Assembly (NCBI GenBank): GCA_036023115.1
Contig: JAYKKT010000091.1
Coordinates: 29,888,001 to 29,952,000 of the forward strand
Source of the DNA: Brasenia schreberi
Lineage: Eukaryota > Streptophyta > Magnoliopsida > Nymphaeales > Cabombaceae
Length of the DNA: 64,000 bases
Direction of reading: 5' to 3'
How positions within the stretch are numbered: position 1 is the stretch's first letter; every line of letters begins with the position of its first letter. Below, in pieces: positions 44,570 to 56,900 of the stretch. A program made the translations under genes and the position numbers. Under the pieces are notes generated by a model. The model saw only the letters and a list, made by a program, of their open reading frames with translations, was not told where the DNA came from and ran no database searches.

Positions 44570-47500
44570 CAGTGTTATCCGTATCGTGGGCCATCACCAC
44601 GATATGATACGGGGGTCAGTATCGCAAATGCGAGTGTATCGCACCGTATTGTACGATACGGGCGATACGCCCTGGGACCCTTATAAAGGGTCCCGGACCG
44701 ACTGAAACCCACGATTTTTCGTGGGTTTCCTCTCTCCTCTTGGGTTTCTCAAGCTCCCTAAGAGCAATTTTTCGCCTTCTTAGTGTTCAAAGTTCCAAAA
44801 TCGTGCCCTACGGTGTCCGTGCAAGCCTCCAAATTCTGATTTTGGTATATTTTTAATGTTTTTTCCATTTTTTCCTTTATATTTGTTGTTTTTTGTGTTA
44901 TTTTGGTTTTTTTAATGATAAAATATGAAGTTATTAAGTGTGTGTACGATTTTTATTGCATTCATGAAGTGGGAGACATTCGATTTGAGTGTTATTTGAA
45001 GATTGGGGGATTTACGAAGTGCTTTTATTTTCAGGTTTTTGTTTGAATTAAAGTACTCCATTGAGATGGCAGGAAGGGGTGGTAGAGACTCTCATTCAAA
45101 GTCTGATGATCCGACATAGCAGTGGGGTATACCAGTTGAGGGTTTAAGGTTAAAAATTATATACTTATTTTGTGAAAAGGTGGTTAGTGGTAGAATTTCA
45201 AGGTTGAAACACCACCTAGCAGGAACCAGGAAAGAAGTTGCTCCATGCACAAGCATAGTTAGAAGTTTGCTAAAAGGTATTAAATGGCAATGCTTGCAGA
45301 TAATTGAGAACATACAAGAACGGAGACAACAAAAGGATGATTTTCAGATGTATGAAGAAGCTGATGATGCTACTGCCACTGAATTTGGATTCATTGATAG
45401 TTTGCCTTCAGATACTAGAACAGAGATTGGTAGTAGCAGTTCACGAGCACCTACTAGAGGAAAGAGGGTTGCAACTGAAGACTTTGGAGGTGGCAGAAGA
45501 GGAAGTTCAAGAAGGAGTAAAGGAAGAGTTTCTTCTTCTAGCATACATTCGTTCTTTCCTCCTTCCAACACACCTGGTGCTCAACCAGGAATTCGTGCTA
45601 CTATGGCTTTAGAACAACTGCATGATCAGGCAACCTTGTAGTGGGAAGATGGTTTTATGATGCATGCATTCCATTTAATATAGCAAACAATTTTCATTTT
45701 CAAGTAATGGCAGATACAATTGCAAACATTGGTCCAGGATATAAGATGCCCTCTTATTAAAAGTTGAGAGGGAAGATATTAGATCAGACCGTAATTGAAG
45801 TGCAACAATACTGTTCGACTTTGAGACAATCGTAGAAGGAAACATGATGCACTATTATGGCAGATGGATGGACCGATAGGCGAGGAAGGACATTGCTAAA
45901 CTTTCTTGTATATTATCTTAAAGGACTCATGTTTTTTATATCTCTAGACATATAAGAGGAGAGGCACACTGCAAAGATCCTACGAGAAGAATTTGATAAG
46001 ATTAAAGATGAGGTTGGGCTACAGAATGTGGTCCAATTGATTACAGATAATGCAGCTAACTACAAAGCAGCTGGAAAGGAGTTAATTGATATTTATGGGA
46101 CTTTCTACTGGACACCATGTGCAGCCCATTGTTTAGATCTCATCCTCGAGGACATTGGTGAGATGGATGAAATAAAGGCAGCAACTGAGTGTTGCTAAGA
46201 TATTGCAAAATTCATTTACAACCATGCCTTTGTTTTGTGTATGATGAGGAGATATACAGAAGGTGTAGAGCTTCTTCGCACAGCTGTAACTCGGTTCGCA
46301 ACAAACTTCTTATCTGTACAAAGTATTGTGAGACAGAAGCAAGATTTGAAGAGAATGTTCTCCTCAGATGAGTGGCAACAATTTGCAGAGTTGCCTCAAA
46401 ACAGAAGAAATAGAAAGTTGAATGAGATTGCAGAAACAATTTTTAGAAGTTCATTTTGGAATGCATGTGTCAGATTATTGAAAATTACTTGTCATTTAGT
46501 GAAAGTTTTGAGATTGGCTAATAGCGAGGAGAAACCATCTATGGGCTACCTTTATGAAGCCATGGATAGGGATTTTAATGGAAAAAAGAGAGATTATGTG
46601 CCCGTGTGGAAAATAATTGATAGTAGATGGAATAAACAATTGCATCAGCCTATTCATGCAACAACATATTATCTAAACCCATCATTCAGGTACTCAGGAA
46701 CCTTCAAAAGGGACGGTGAGGTTAATCGAGGAATCATTGATTGTATCGACAGATTAGTCCCTCATGAGAGCATAGCAGATGCGATACATCGAGAGATGGA
46801 GATATATGATAATGCTCTTCACTTGATGGGTTTGCTTGTTGCAATTCGCAACCACACTATGATGCGTCCAGGTAAATTGTTTATTTTCATATTTAAGTTG
46901 CATCTTACGTTACTGTGGATTATTATGTCTCTAATATTTGTATTTTTTTATAGATGTTTGGTGGAACAGGTTTGGAAGTGATTGTCCAAACCTTAGAGAT
47001 TTTGCAGTAAGAGTCTTAAGCCAAACCTGTAGTGCAACAGGTTGCGAAAGAAATTGGAGTGTTTTTGAACACATCCATACAAAAATGCGCAACAGGTTGG
47101 AACACAAAAGGCTTAATGATTTGGTTTATATTCGTTGTAACATGCGCCTTCATGAAAGGTAATGTTGTATTACTATTACTTTCAAATTTTCAATTCATTA
47201 TTGTTTAACTTCAGTTTTCAATTGTTAATATTACTTACTAATTGTTTATCTTTGTTTGTGTCGTACGTAATTAAAAAAATAAATAGAGAAGAAAGTCAGT
47301 TTGATCCAATAAGTTTGCATAATTTTGATATATTAGAAGATTGGGTTATGAAAGACACTGAAGAAAATGCCCTCCTAACAGAAGAAGACGTTGCTTGGAT
47401 TAATTTGGAAGGAGCGCAACAACATTATGGAGATGAAGAATTTGATTTTGAAGAAGAAAGTGTGGGCGTGGCTGATGATGATGATGAGAATCTGCAACAA

Positions 47501-47848
47501 GGAGAAGATGGAGATTATTTAGTTGATGATCCTGATTATAATTTGTAAAATGTAACATTATATGTAACTGTAGTGTAAACTGTGTCTGTATTTTATTTTT
47601 TAGATTCAAAATATGTAAATTTGGATGCAATTATTCAATGTTGAATGCTCAATCTTTACTAAACTTACATTATATGAATTTAAAGCAATTATCAGATTTT
47701 TCCTATTTTTTTTGAATTTTTACTTATTTTTATTGATTTTAATTAAATTTTATATTATTTTAATATTAAAGTATGATACGATACGATATGATACGCTCGT
47801 ATCGTGGAGCCCAGTGATACACGATACGATATGCGTCAGACAACACTG
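44570..47848 (+). mobile_element. hAT element copy 6, complete, perfect TSD
   Basis: Left end CAGTGTTATCCGTATCG, right end GCGTCAGACAACACTG; perfect 8-bp duplication CCTTGGAC at 44562-44569 and 47849-47856. Length 3279 bp. Best-preserved transposase gene of the family in this window. It appears to sit inside an LTR of the minus-strand copia remnant. Confidence 0.92.
45066..47548 (+). pseudogene. hAT transposase, copy 6 (best preserved)
   Basis: Starts MAGRGGRDSHSKSDDP, then a TAG. The BED finger reads YLFCEKVVSGRISRLKHHLA, its first zinc cysteine replaced by Tyr. The central domain has VGLQNVVQLITDNAANYKAA and the hAT hallmark PCAAHCLDLILEDIGEMDE. A 248-codon open stretch (46235-46981) covers RYTEGVELLRTAVTRFATNF to the dimerisation region. 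After a likely intron (GT near 46872, AG near 46953), [20 protein letters not shown] is the conserved C-terminal motif. The last exon (about 47285-47548) is acidic and ends DYLVDDPDYNL. In-frame stops near 45118, 45640, 45760, 45947 and 46198 disable it. Confidence 0.85.
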
Positions 47849-47977
47849 CCTTGGACGACTCATTTTTGCACCTTATTGGTTGTTGTTGCACTCCTTTGTT
47901 TACAACCCTGATAAAACATATACTACTTCTTAACTTGAATGACCATATTGACTCTACTTAAGTATAATTATTAGAAA

Positions 47978-50430
47978 CTACAAAATGGATCCAATACTGG
48001 ATCCAATATTACTCTTAAATACGTCCCCTAAAGTTGAGTGAAAGATGCTTGTTACACCCAACTTACTCAAGGTAGCCAAAAGATTATTCTTGTTAACTGC
48101 TTTCGTGAGGAAGTATGCTCTCTGATCTTTTAATTTCACATACACCAACTTCAATTCTTGACCTGTTACTTTTTCTCTTATGAAGTGACAATCAATATAT
48201 ATGTGTTTAGTACTTTCATGAGACAGAAGATTGGAAGCCATTTATATAGTTGCTATGCTGTCACAATAAAGAGATATAGGATATCTTTTCTTGAATCTCA
48301 ATTCATAAATTAGAGATACTAGCAACTTTACTTCACACACAGCTGGAGCTACCGTACTATATTCAACCTCTGTTGTGTATTGAGCAACTATCGATTGCTT
48401 CTTACTTTTTCATGATAGAAGATTAACATATTCCAATGTTGTTTGACGCGTATCATATCGCGTATCGTTTTGCTCCACGATACGGGCGTATCATATCGTA
48501 TCGTACTTTAATATTAAAAAATAGAAAAATATTTAAAAATCTGAAAAAATTAGTAAAAATTTAAAAAATCAGAAAAAATTAGAAAAAACCTGGTAATTGC
48601 TTTGAATTCATATAATACAAAGTTTAATACATATTGATCATTCACTATTTAATAATTAAAAAAAAATACATATTTTGAAGCAAAAAATAAAATACATTTA
48701 CATTTACATATTATAATCAGGATCATCAACTAAATAATCTTCATCTTCTCCTTTCTCAAGATCCTCATCACCACGTTCTACTTTAAAATCAAAATGTTCA
48801 TCTCCTTAATAATGTTGTTGCGCTCCTTTCAAATTAATCCATGCAATGTCTTCTTCAGTTAGGAGGGTATTTTCTTCGTTATCTTCCATAATTCAGTCTT
48901 CAAATATATCAAAATTATCCAAACTTATTGGATCAAATTGGCTTTCTTCTCTATTTACCCTTTTTAATTGCATACAAGAAAAGATAAGAAGTTAGTAAAT
49001 AACATTAACAATTGAAGTCAAACAATATATTGAATTAATACAAGATTACCTTTAGCGAAGCCGCATGTTACAACGGATGAAAACTAAGTCATTGAGCTAC
49101 TTATGTTCCAACCCGTTGCGCTTTTTTGTATGGATGTGTTCAAAGACACTCCAATTCCTTTCACACCCCGTTGCACTAAAGGTTTGGCTCAGAAGACTTA
49201 CTGCAAAATCTCTAAAGTTTAGGCAATCACTTTCAAACCTATTCCACCAAACATCTGTAGAAAAAGGCAAACATTAGAGAATTAATCCACAATAATATAA
49301 GATTTAAAAAACTTAAATACGTAGATAAACAATTTACCTCGACGCATAGTAGTGCGGTTGCGAATTGCTACAGGTTACCGTATCGTATCGTGTATGATAC
49401 GTACGGTGTGATACGGATAACACTGACATATCCCGTATTAGATCTTCTATCATCTAAAGAACCAACTCAATCTGCATCTGAATACATCTCAATGTTAAGA
49501 TCTTCATAATTGGAATAAAGAAGCCCTGATCTAGGTGTAGATTTCAGATATCTTAAAATTCTGTAAACTGCATCCACGTGATTTTTTGTTGGAGCATGCA
49601 TAAATAAATTTACTAACCATTCCAATTGTATATGTAATATCTGGGCGTGTGATGGTCAAGTAAATAAGTTTTTCAACTAATTTTTGATATTTAACATCTC
49701 TAAATTATGTGTTGTCACAAAGGTGTAACTTATGATTTACTTCCATAGGAGTATCACATTTCTTACAATCATACATATTTGTTTTTTTCAACAAGGCCAT
49801 TGTGTATTTCTTTTGAGTTAGGAATATCTCTTTACTAGAATATAGCACCTCAATTCTCAAGAAATAGTGCAATCTACCCAGGTCCTTGAAGTCGAATAAC
49901 TGATGTAGTTGGCTCTTTAGTCGTGTGATTTCATCGATATCATCCATGTAGCTATTATATCATCCACATATACAATCAGAATAGCGATTTTCTTTGATAT
50001 CTTAAATTGCTCACTCTTTACAAGATTGTTTGAGTCCGTAGACAGCCTTATTAAGTTTGCATACTTGTCCTTCCTGGACATTGATATTCATTCGAAGGGG
50101 CAATTCCATATAAACCTCTTCATTTAGATTTCCCCAAAAAAGTATTCTTCACATTTATTTGCCAGGGATCTCATCCCTTATGAGATGCAAACTCAGGATA
50201 ACCCTAATAGAAGTTAGCTTAGCCAATGGGGCAAATGTTTCATTGTAATAAATTTCATAAGATTGACTACAACCTTTAGCAACTAATCTGACTTTATATC
50301 TTTCAAGTGTTTCATCTGCCTTGTATATACGCCCCTGTAAGGGTTATAATGTTTTCATATACTTTTTCATTAGCAAATATTGAAACTTTAAATTGCATGT
50401 TAAAGCCTATCTCTTCTTGCTAAAGTGAAC
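47978..50430 (-). mobile_element. Copia pol remnant 3 (minus), interrupted by hAT copy 7
   Basis: Minus-strand RT lies at about 50430-49690, with YVDDIIA and SQLHQLFDFKDLGRLHYFLR, then MYDCKKCDTPMEVNHKLH. RNase H follows with [15 protein letters not shown] near 49660. After the hAT insertion (48434-49425) it resumes and ends with ESTKHIYIDCHFIREKVTGQ and [18 protein letters not shown], the usual copia pol C-terminus. Stops and frameshifts throughout. Confidence 0.8.
48434..49425 (-). mobile_element. hAT copy 7, 992-bp internal deletion derivative
   Basis: Left end CAATGTTGTTTGACGCG, right end GTGATACGGATAACACTG. The 8-mers ACATATTC (48426-48433) and ACATATCC (49426-49433) match at 7 of 8. 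Keeps both termini and the last transposase exons in reverse; the first three quarters of the gene are deleted, with the junction near 49375. Typical non-autonomous derivative. Confidence 0.85.
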
Positions 50431-50783
50431 TTGTCCATAGCAGTTTATGGTTGGTAATATTGCTTTTAAGAGTTGCACTTTGTCGGCCACTTTTCTCATT
50501 GTGGCATTTATCCCTTAACATCTTGAACGAATCAGGAAGAGAACATCCTATCTTCTGTTTACAGCAAAAGGAACACCAACAATCAAGGGATTATGATTGC
50601 TTGCGACCCTTGTATCTTGTATTTAGTTATTACATGATATTTTGAAAATCTGGATAATAGAGTTTGCTAGAGATCGGAGACAAACTAGTCAATTAGACCC
50701 CTTGCAATACGAAAGAACTCAGCCTCATTACAGTCTTCTGCTGATGACAATTTCAGTAACTCTTCAGATATTCTCTTCTTCAT

Positions 50784-50889
50784 ATGGCTTTCAGAGGGCG
50801 AGGTAGAGGACGCGGATGGTTTGGCGGTGGTGGCCCTCAGCGTCCGGATGAAGACTTTGCCTTATTCCCAGTAAGCTCCCCTTCTCCCT

Positions 50890-50921
<32 letters not shown>

Positions 50922-53900
50922 GGTGAATTGGTATATCACAATTCCCAATTGCTCTCTTTTGGCTGACCAATACTTTCTGTTTTTCCAACACCCTCTATTT
51001 GTGTATGTTTTTGTTGTGTGCGTATGTGCTTGTTTTAATATGCCTTGAAGTGGTGGTGAAATTCTAATTTGACAGCGAGTTATTTAATTTGAGGAGCTCT
51101 TGCTGTTTTTATTACATCCTCTTGTTGAAAACCATGGTATTGTGAAAGCATAGTGGTCCGGCTGGAGCTTGTGTACCAAACATCTTACTTTAACAGTGAT
51201 GTCTTTTTGCAACTCCACTCCCCACACCATATTCTAGGGATTCCATATTTTGGGTTGGGGAACATCTAATTTTGGCAACACAAAATTACCAGCATGCTCT
51301 TTTCTTTTTGTCTCTCACATGGATTTTTTTATGATGAAGCAGAATGTTGAGGAGTTGCCACCAATCAGGGATTTCACAGATGAGGAGAAGTTCTGTGTGC
51401 AGAGGAAGCGGCAACTTGAGGCCCGGTGTCAAACCTCCCCATACTTTATCAAAGACAAAACCCAGGCCCATGGTGAATTCTCTGTTTTTTGGCCTTTCCA
51501 TTGCTTTTTTCTTTACCATTTTTGGTTGTGGCATGCTCTCTTCATTGATAGTATTGTTGGATCATATTAATTGGCAGATTCTTCAACAATAGGATGGTTC
51601 TTCTCTCTCTCTCTCTCTCTTGAAAAAAAACTGTTTAAGTAATAGAGTTAGTTATTCTTTCTTTCGTTCTTTTGATCTTGATTGGATAAATGAAATTTAG
51701 TCGGGAGACTATTATTTGGTCATAGTTTTGATCATCATTTCTTTGTATGATCAAGGTCATTTAGAACCAAGAAAGGATCAGATTAATGTGATTGTAAATG
51801 TTAATTCTGAATATGTTGGGAGAAAGAGGAGAAGACTCTTTTGGCATCTTGAGAGAGTTGAAAGGATTCTATCATATGAGGCTCATCATTGATAGTTGTA
51901 GCAAGTTTTGGTGATGGTACTGATGGAGAAGTTTTTCTGTTAAAATTCCACTTCAGCTTAACTATACATAGCACAGTTATAAAAGAAAAGAAAAGAAAAG
52001 CACCAAAACATTATCTTCTCCAAGGAACTCCAGTTGGTGTTGTGCTTCTCCTTGGAGAAGAGAGACAGTTGAGGGTTTTGAGGGGCGGTTTTTTACCTCG
52101 AGGCAAAGTCTTGATGTAAGCAAGGAACTCCAGTTGCCTCTTGTAATTTTGATTTATAACTTCTGCTATTTGTTATAAAGCTTTGTTCCTGCTTGCCTAT
52201 GGAAGTTGGTACAGCTTCTTGCTGTGATTGCTGAACCACGTAAATCTGGTGTTATATTCTCCTTTTTCTTCCATATTACTTATTCTTATTGGGGTTTGCT
52301 CCATTCAGTTATTTCTATCGGTTCACTATCCTTCCATTGCATCACATTATTATTTTATATTTGTGTTTGTTTCTCTCTCCTTTTACAATATTTAGTATCA
52401 TATCAGACTTACATTACATGTACTAGGTGTTGGTTCCACCAAGTCGAAAGCTTTTAGCTTCTAAGGTTTCTCGATAGTTTAAGTTTCTTAGTAACTCCTT
52501 CATGCATCTCTTCCACCAACCAATGTCATGTAAATAACATGCAACAATGCACTTAATCTCGAATGTGCTTCACCGGTTCATTGATAACCAAAGTAAAGGG
52601 ACATGAACTCAGTGTTTATTCTTAGTGTAATCCAATATTAATGAAATCAATTATCCCCTCATAACGCTTTTATAAGATTGACATAGGTATTGTGTTCTTT
52701 TCTCCAAAGGAGATTTGTAATTTTGTTGGTACCCCTTCACAGGCTTTCTCTAAATCAATGAATATCGTGCAAATTTTCTTCTTCTTGGCCTTGAAGTGTT
52801 CTATTGGATTCCTTAGTGCATAACCCTAATAGGAGAAGGAGAATCTAAATTGGTTTCCTATTATACTTTATACTTGTCTCAACCTTCTAGTAACTCTTTT
52901 TCATAGTTTTATATAGTATAAATCATTATGTTTTTATAATTATCACAATTTTAAATGTCTGCTTTCTTCTTGCATGTAGGTATCTCTATACTCTTCCTCC
53001 ACTCACATGTAACGTTAAATAATCTTATAAGCCAAGTATTCCTACCTCCTTATATCTTTTATACCTCAATAAGGATATCATCTTACCCTATAGTCTTTTC
53101 AGATTTCATTAGTTTGTAAGACTCTTTCACTCCATTCCTTTGGATGCGTCTATAGGTAGCACAATTTGTGTATTCGGTTGAGTTGGTTAGCTAGCTCAAG
53201 CTAATTTGAACATTGATACACTTATGGAAAAGCTTATGAAAGTAATTCTTCATCTCATTTTGATCACACTTGTGTGGAGATCCTTCTTGTCCTCATCTTT
53301 TATACATCTAATTTTGTTACTTTAGTGAAGTCCTTTATTTTAACTCCGCCCATGTAAGGGATCACCCTTGCATTGCCGGTCCCAAGCCCGGATAAAGGAG
53401 GAGGGTTGTGTTAGGCTTTCGACAGCCAGCGTAAAACTTCGTCGAATTTTTATAACATGGATTACAAAAATTATAAGCATTGCTTTAGGGCGTCCCTGCC
53501 GAGCGACGTGTTGCAGAGCCCGAATGTAGTAAGAAGTAAGCAAGGGCCACTACATTTTCGCTCGAATGTAGTGAATCAATTGCAAAGAGGGTTCCCACAT
53601 CATGGACGGGTGTGGGTAAAGAAGTTAGTCCCGCTACATTGTCTCCCGAATGTAGTGAAAAATTTTCAGAAAGGGTCTCCACATCATGGACGGGTGTGGA
53701 GAATCACCGAAAGATGCCTCAAAATGCTATGAAAAAACCATAAAAACCCGCAAAAATGTGGGTTTCTGTTCGATCAAGGACCATTTATATGGATCTTTGG
53801 GCGTATCGCCCGTATCGCAAGATACGATACGATAACCTATACGATACAGAAACTCATATCGTATCGTATCGTGGTTACATTTCGCATCGTATCGTACGAT

Positions 53901-56900
53901 ACAGACAACACTGGGGTCAGGTGCTCCCAATGGCTAGTAATATGGCTGTTGGGAGCAGTTGCTTGTTCCCTCTCGTTCATTGTAATAAATCCTCTATAAA
54001 TAGAGGGAGGATATTGAGCATAAAATAAATTAGTTTTTAGTGTGCTCACTTGACTTGTTTGGTATTGTGTTTATTCGGTTTGGCTTGTGCACCAAGTATT
54101 TGGTGATTTGATTTATATAAGATCTTTGTTATCATTAGTGTTTGGCTTTATGGATATTATCATCTACATCGTAGTGCTATTTTCACAATGGTATCATAGT
54201 ACGCTGGAGCCTCAGGAGTCTGCCACCAGTGTTGCAGACTTGCTAGTGGCACAACTCGTTCTTGTGGAGTGCACGATGAAACATAAGCTTTTTTGCATTT
54301 CAGAGTCTATGGATGGCATATTTCTACTGATCTGAACAACCGGAATGTTGTAGGGATCTTCTTAAGGGACTTGACTAACACGGTGTTGAGGACACCATAG
54401 TTGAAAATGCCAAACCTGACCTTGACGCCCTTGAGGTTGGTGATGTTGATAAAGCTGGAGGTTCCGGTAGCCTAGTAGAGGGTGGTGCACATGGCGGTGT
54501 CGATGATATGGTGGAGCTTCTTGGCAATGAAGTAATTCATGGATACATGGAGGTTGAGCTCATTCTTGATCAAGTTGATGGGTAGGTGCTTCGTGAGGAG
54601 ATCGGACATGAAGATTGTTGTTGCAGAAGGCAGGATGAAGGAAAAGAGAGCACGTTTATCACGAGATTTGATGCAAACAGTGAACTCAGTTGTACCATCT
54701 GATGTATTCCCTGTTCCTAAGGAGCATGGCAACAAGGAATGTGAAAATGACTCTCAAAATGATGGATTGGGCGAGATCTTGCCAATCACCCATTGTGACG
54801 AGCAAAGAGAGGGAGGGCATCTTGGAACCCAAAGAAGGAATTGAATCTGAAGATGGAGATAGGTCCAAAATAGAGGAAGGAGTAGAGGGCCAGAAATGGC
54901 AGTTGTCTTCATCTTGAGAGACACAAGACGATGAGGACACCAGAGAAATTGTGGCCTCTTTGAGGACACGAACCTGTGTGCTATCCATGTCAAGCGTGTC
55001 ACTGTCATGCCCAAAGACATCCTGTGTTCCTGTTGGATCCATGGTGAGAGAGCCTAAGTTGCATATCGAGGAAGGGACCTACGTGAACATGTACTAGAAC
55101 GCTCACAAGGAGTGATAGATGGCTCAACAGAAGGTGTCTTCTGGCCTTTTCATCATCAGTGGCTTTATGAGTGAGGGTGATGGAGGAAATGCCCTTTGTT
55201 TTTGGATTACTTATCACGATGCTATTTGGAGAAAGCTGTGTGCACTTGGCTTTTCTTTGGCATTCGGGCAAAATTCAGCCCATGTGTGTTTTTTCCAAAT
55301 TAATTTTGTTCTTGATATTTGTTGGATTGATTGATTGGTCTCTCTTGTATGAGACTCTTTTGTTTGTTAGGCACTAAGTTGCATCTCTTTATATGATTAT
55401 ATCACCGTGTTGTGGCTATACCTTATTATTGTTGGTCGTTTATTGAAGGGTTCTTTTTTGAGGTGCTTCTGCTGGGATTGTGGTATCTGATATGTATTGG
55501 CCATTGGTTGAAGACCCCTTGACTTATGCTTGAAGGTGCACTTAGTCGATCTTCTTGTGCTTCTAAGCATCGTCCATTGCTATCTTAGTCAAACCAAATT
55601 CGTGTTAGAAAAGATTCAAAAATTTACTCAAATTGGCTTTATAAGATTGCTTTGTTAAAACTATAAATTTATTCATATGTTTAATACCAAATTTTGATCA
55701 TTTTGTTGGATTCTCTTATTATCCTTGGATTCATAGAGTCTTTTGAACTGTTTTAGGGCTTTGGTGTTTGATGGCTTGTGATTAGCCATATGGTTTGAGC
55801 TCTGCCTTAAAACTTAGTTAGGTTATGATTGCCTGGATGGTTTAAGCTCAGCCTTAAAGCTCGGTTAGGCTAATTGCTTGGTTGGTTCGAGCTCAACCTT
55901 AAGCTTGGTTGGTGTTTGTTTATGGGATTGATGCACTTTGGTCTTTTGTAATATGCTGTCAGTTTGTTGTGACTTATGAACTTATTTGTTATATTAGAGA
56001 ATTCTACTTAGGTGATCGATGTCTTTAGTGAAATATTTCGAAAACTTCTTTGAAATCTTAGGGTCTTAATGTTCTTTTAGAATTAGGAACTTCTTAGATT
56101 TCAAGTTTGTGTCATTTTATTTCTGAGATTTTAATTATTTTCGATGAAGTTATATTCCAAAGTTTTCTTCTAGGTGTTTAAATAAAGGATGACCAAACCT
56201 GCAATCGCCTGATTTGAATCAGATATCTTATCGTCTGAAAACATATACTTTGCAGGCAGAATGGATTGGGTTGCGTCTCTTTTGAATGCTTCTATACCAA
56301 TGAAGCATGGCTTAGGTACAAAATTTTCAATAGTAGACGCTCTCCCAAATGATACAAGCTTAGAAGCTGACATCACACTTCAAGATGACAATGGGGTTAC
56401 CATGGTTCTTAAAGTGGTTCCTGAAAATAATGTCTGTGCTAAATGGGTGCTTCGTGCATTTCTTCTGGTTTTCTTTTTTGTCTTTTTCTGTTCAACAGGG
56501 CATCCAGTGACTAGCCCTCCCCTATAAATGCCTCATGGCATGTTAATGTAAAACATTCAATTATTCGTCTCTTTTGAGAGGTCTCTACAATAAAACTGTT
56601 TCATTCTTCTTTGCATGGCAATCTACCTGTGTTTTTCTTGCAACCTCATCTTTAGCATGTTTCCTGGTTTGTATTAACAGTGGTACTGACTACTATGAGT
56701 TACGGGGTGAAGAAAGCAGGTGTTCTTATAGTTATCTTTGCCTGGCCGATGCTATTGGTGAAGTGGAGGAACCGTTTTATTTATCTTTCCAAATTTATTC
56801 AGCTTCTCTTTGTTTCTATCATCATAATATCACTGCTATTTATTGATGGGAAGCTTATAAAAGGAAATTCTACTCTGGAAAATAAGAATCAAAATCAAGA

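Noticed and set aside
45344..45641. Overlapping open frames of 75, 102 and 153 codons
   Set aside because: Only the 153-codon plus frame matches hAT transposase; the others are shadows.
56257..56527. Candidate extra exon of the RPC31 gene ([11 protein letters not shown]...)
   Set aside because: The acceptor is phase-compatible, but the sequence is unlike RPC31, no matching donor leads on to exon 3, and exon 2 already joins exon 3 correctly.
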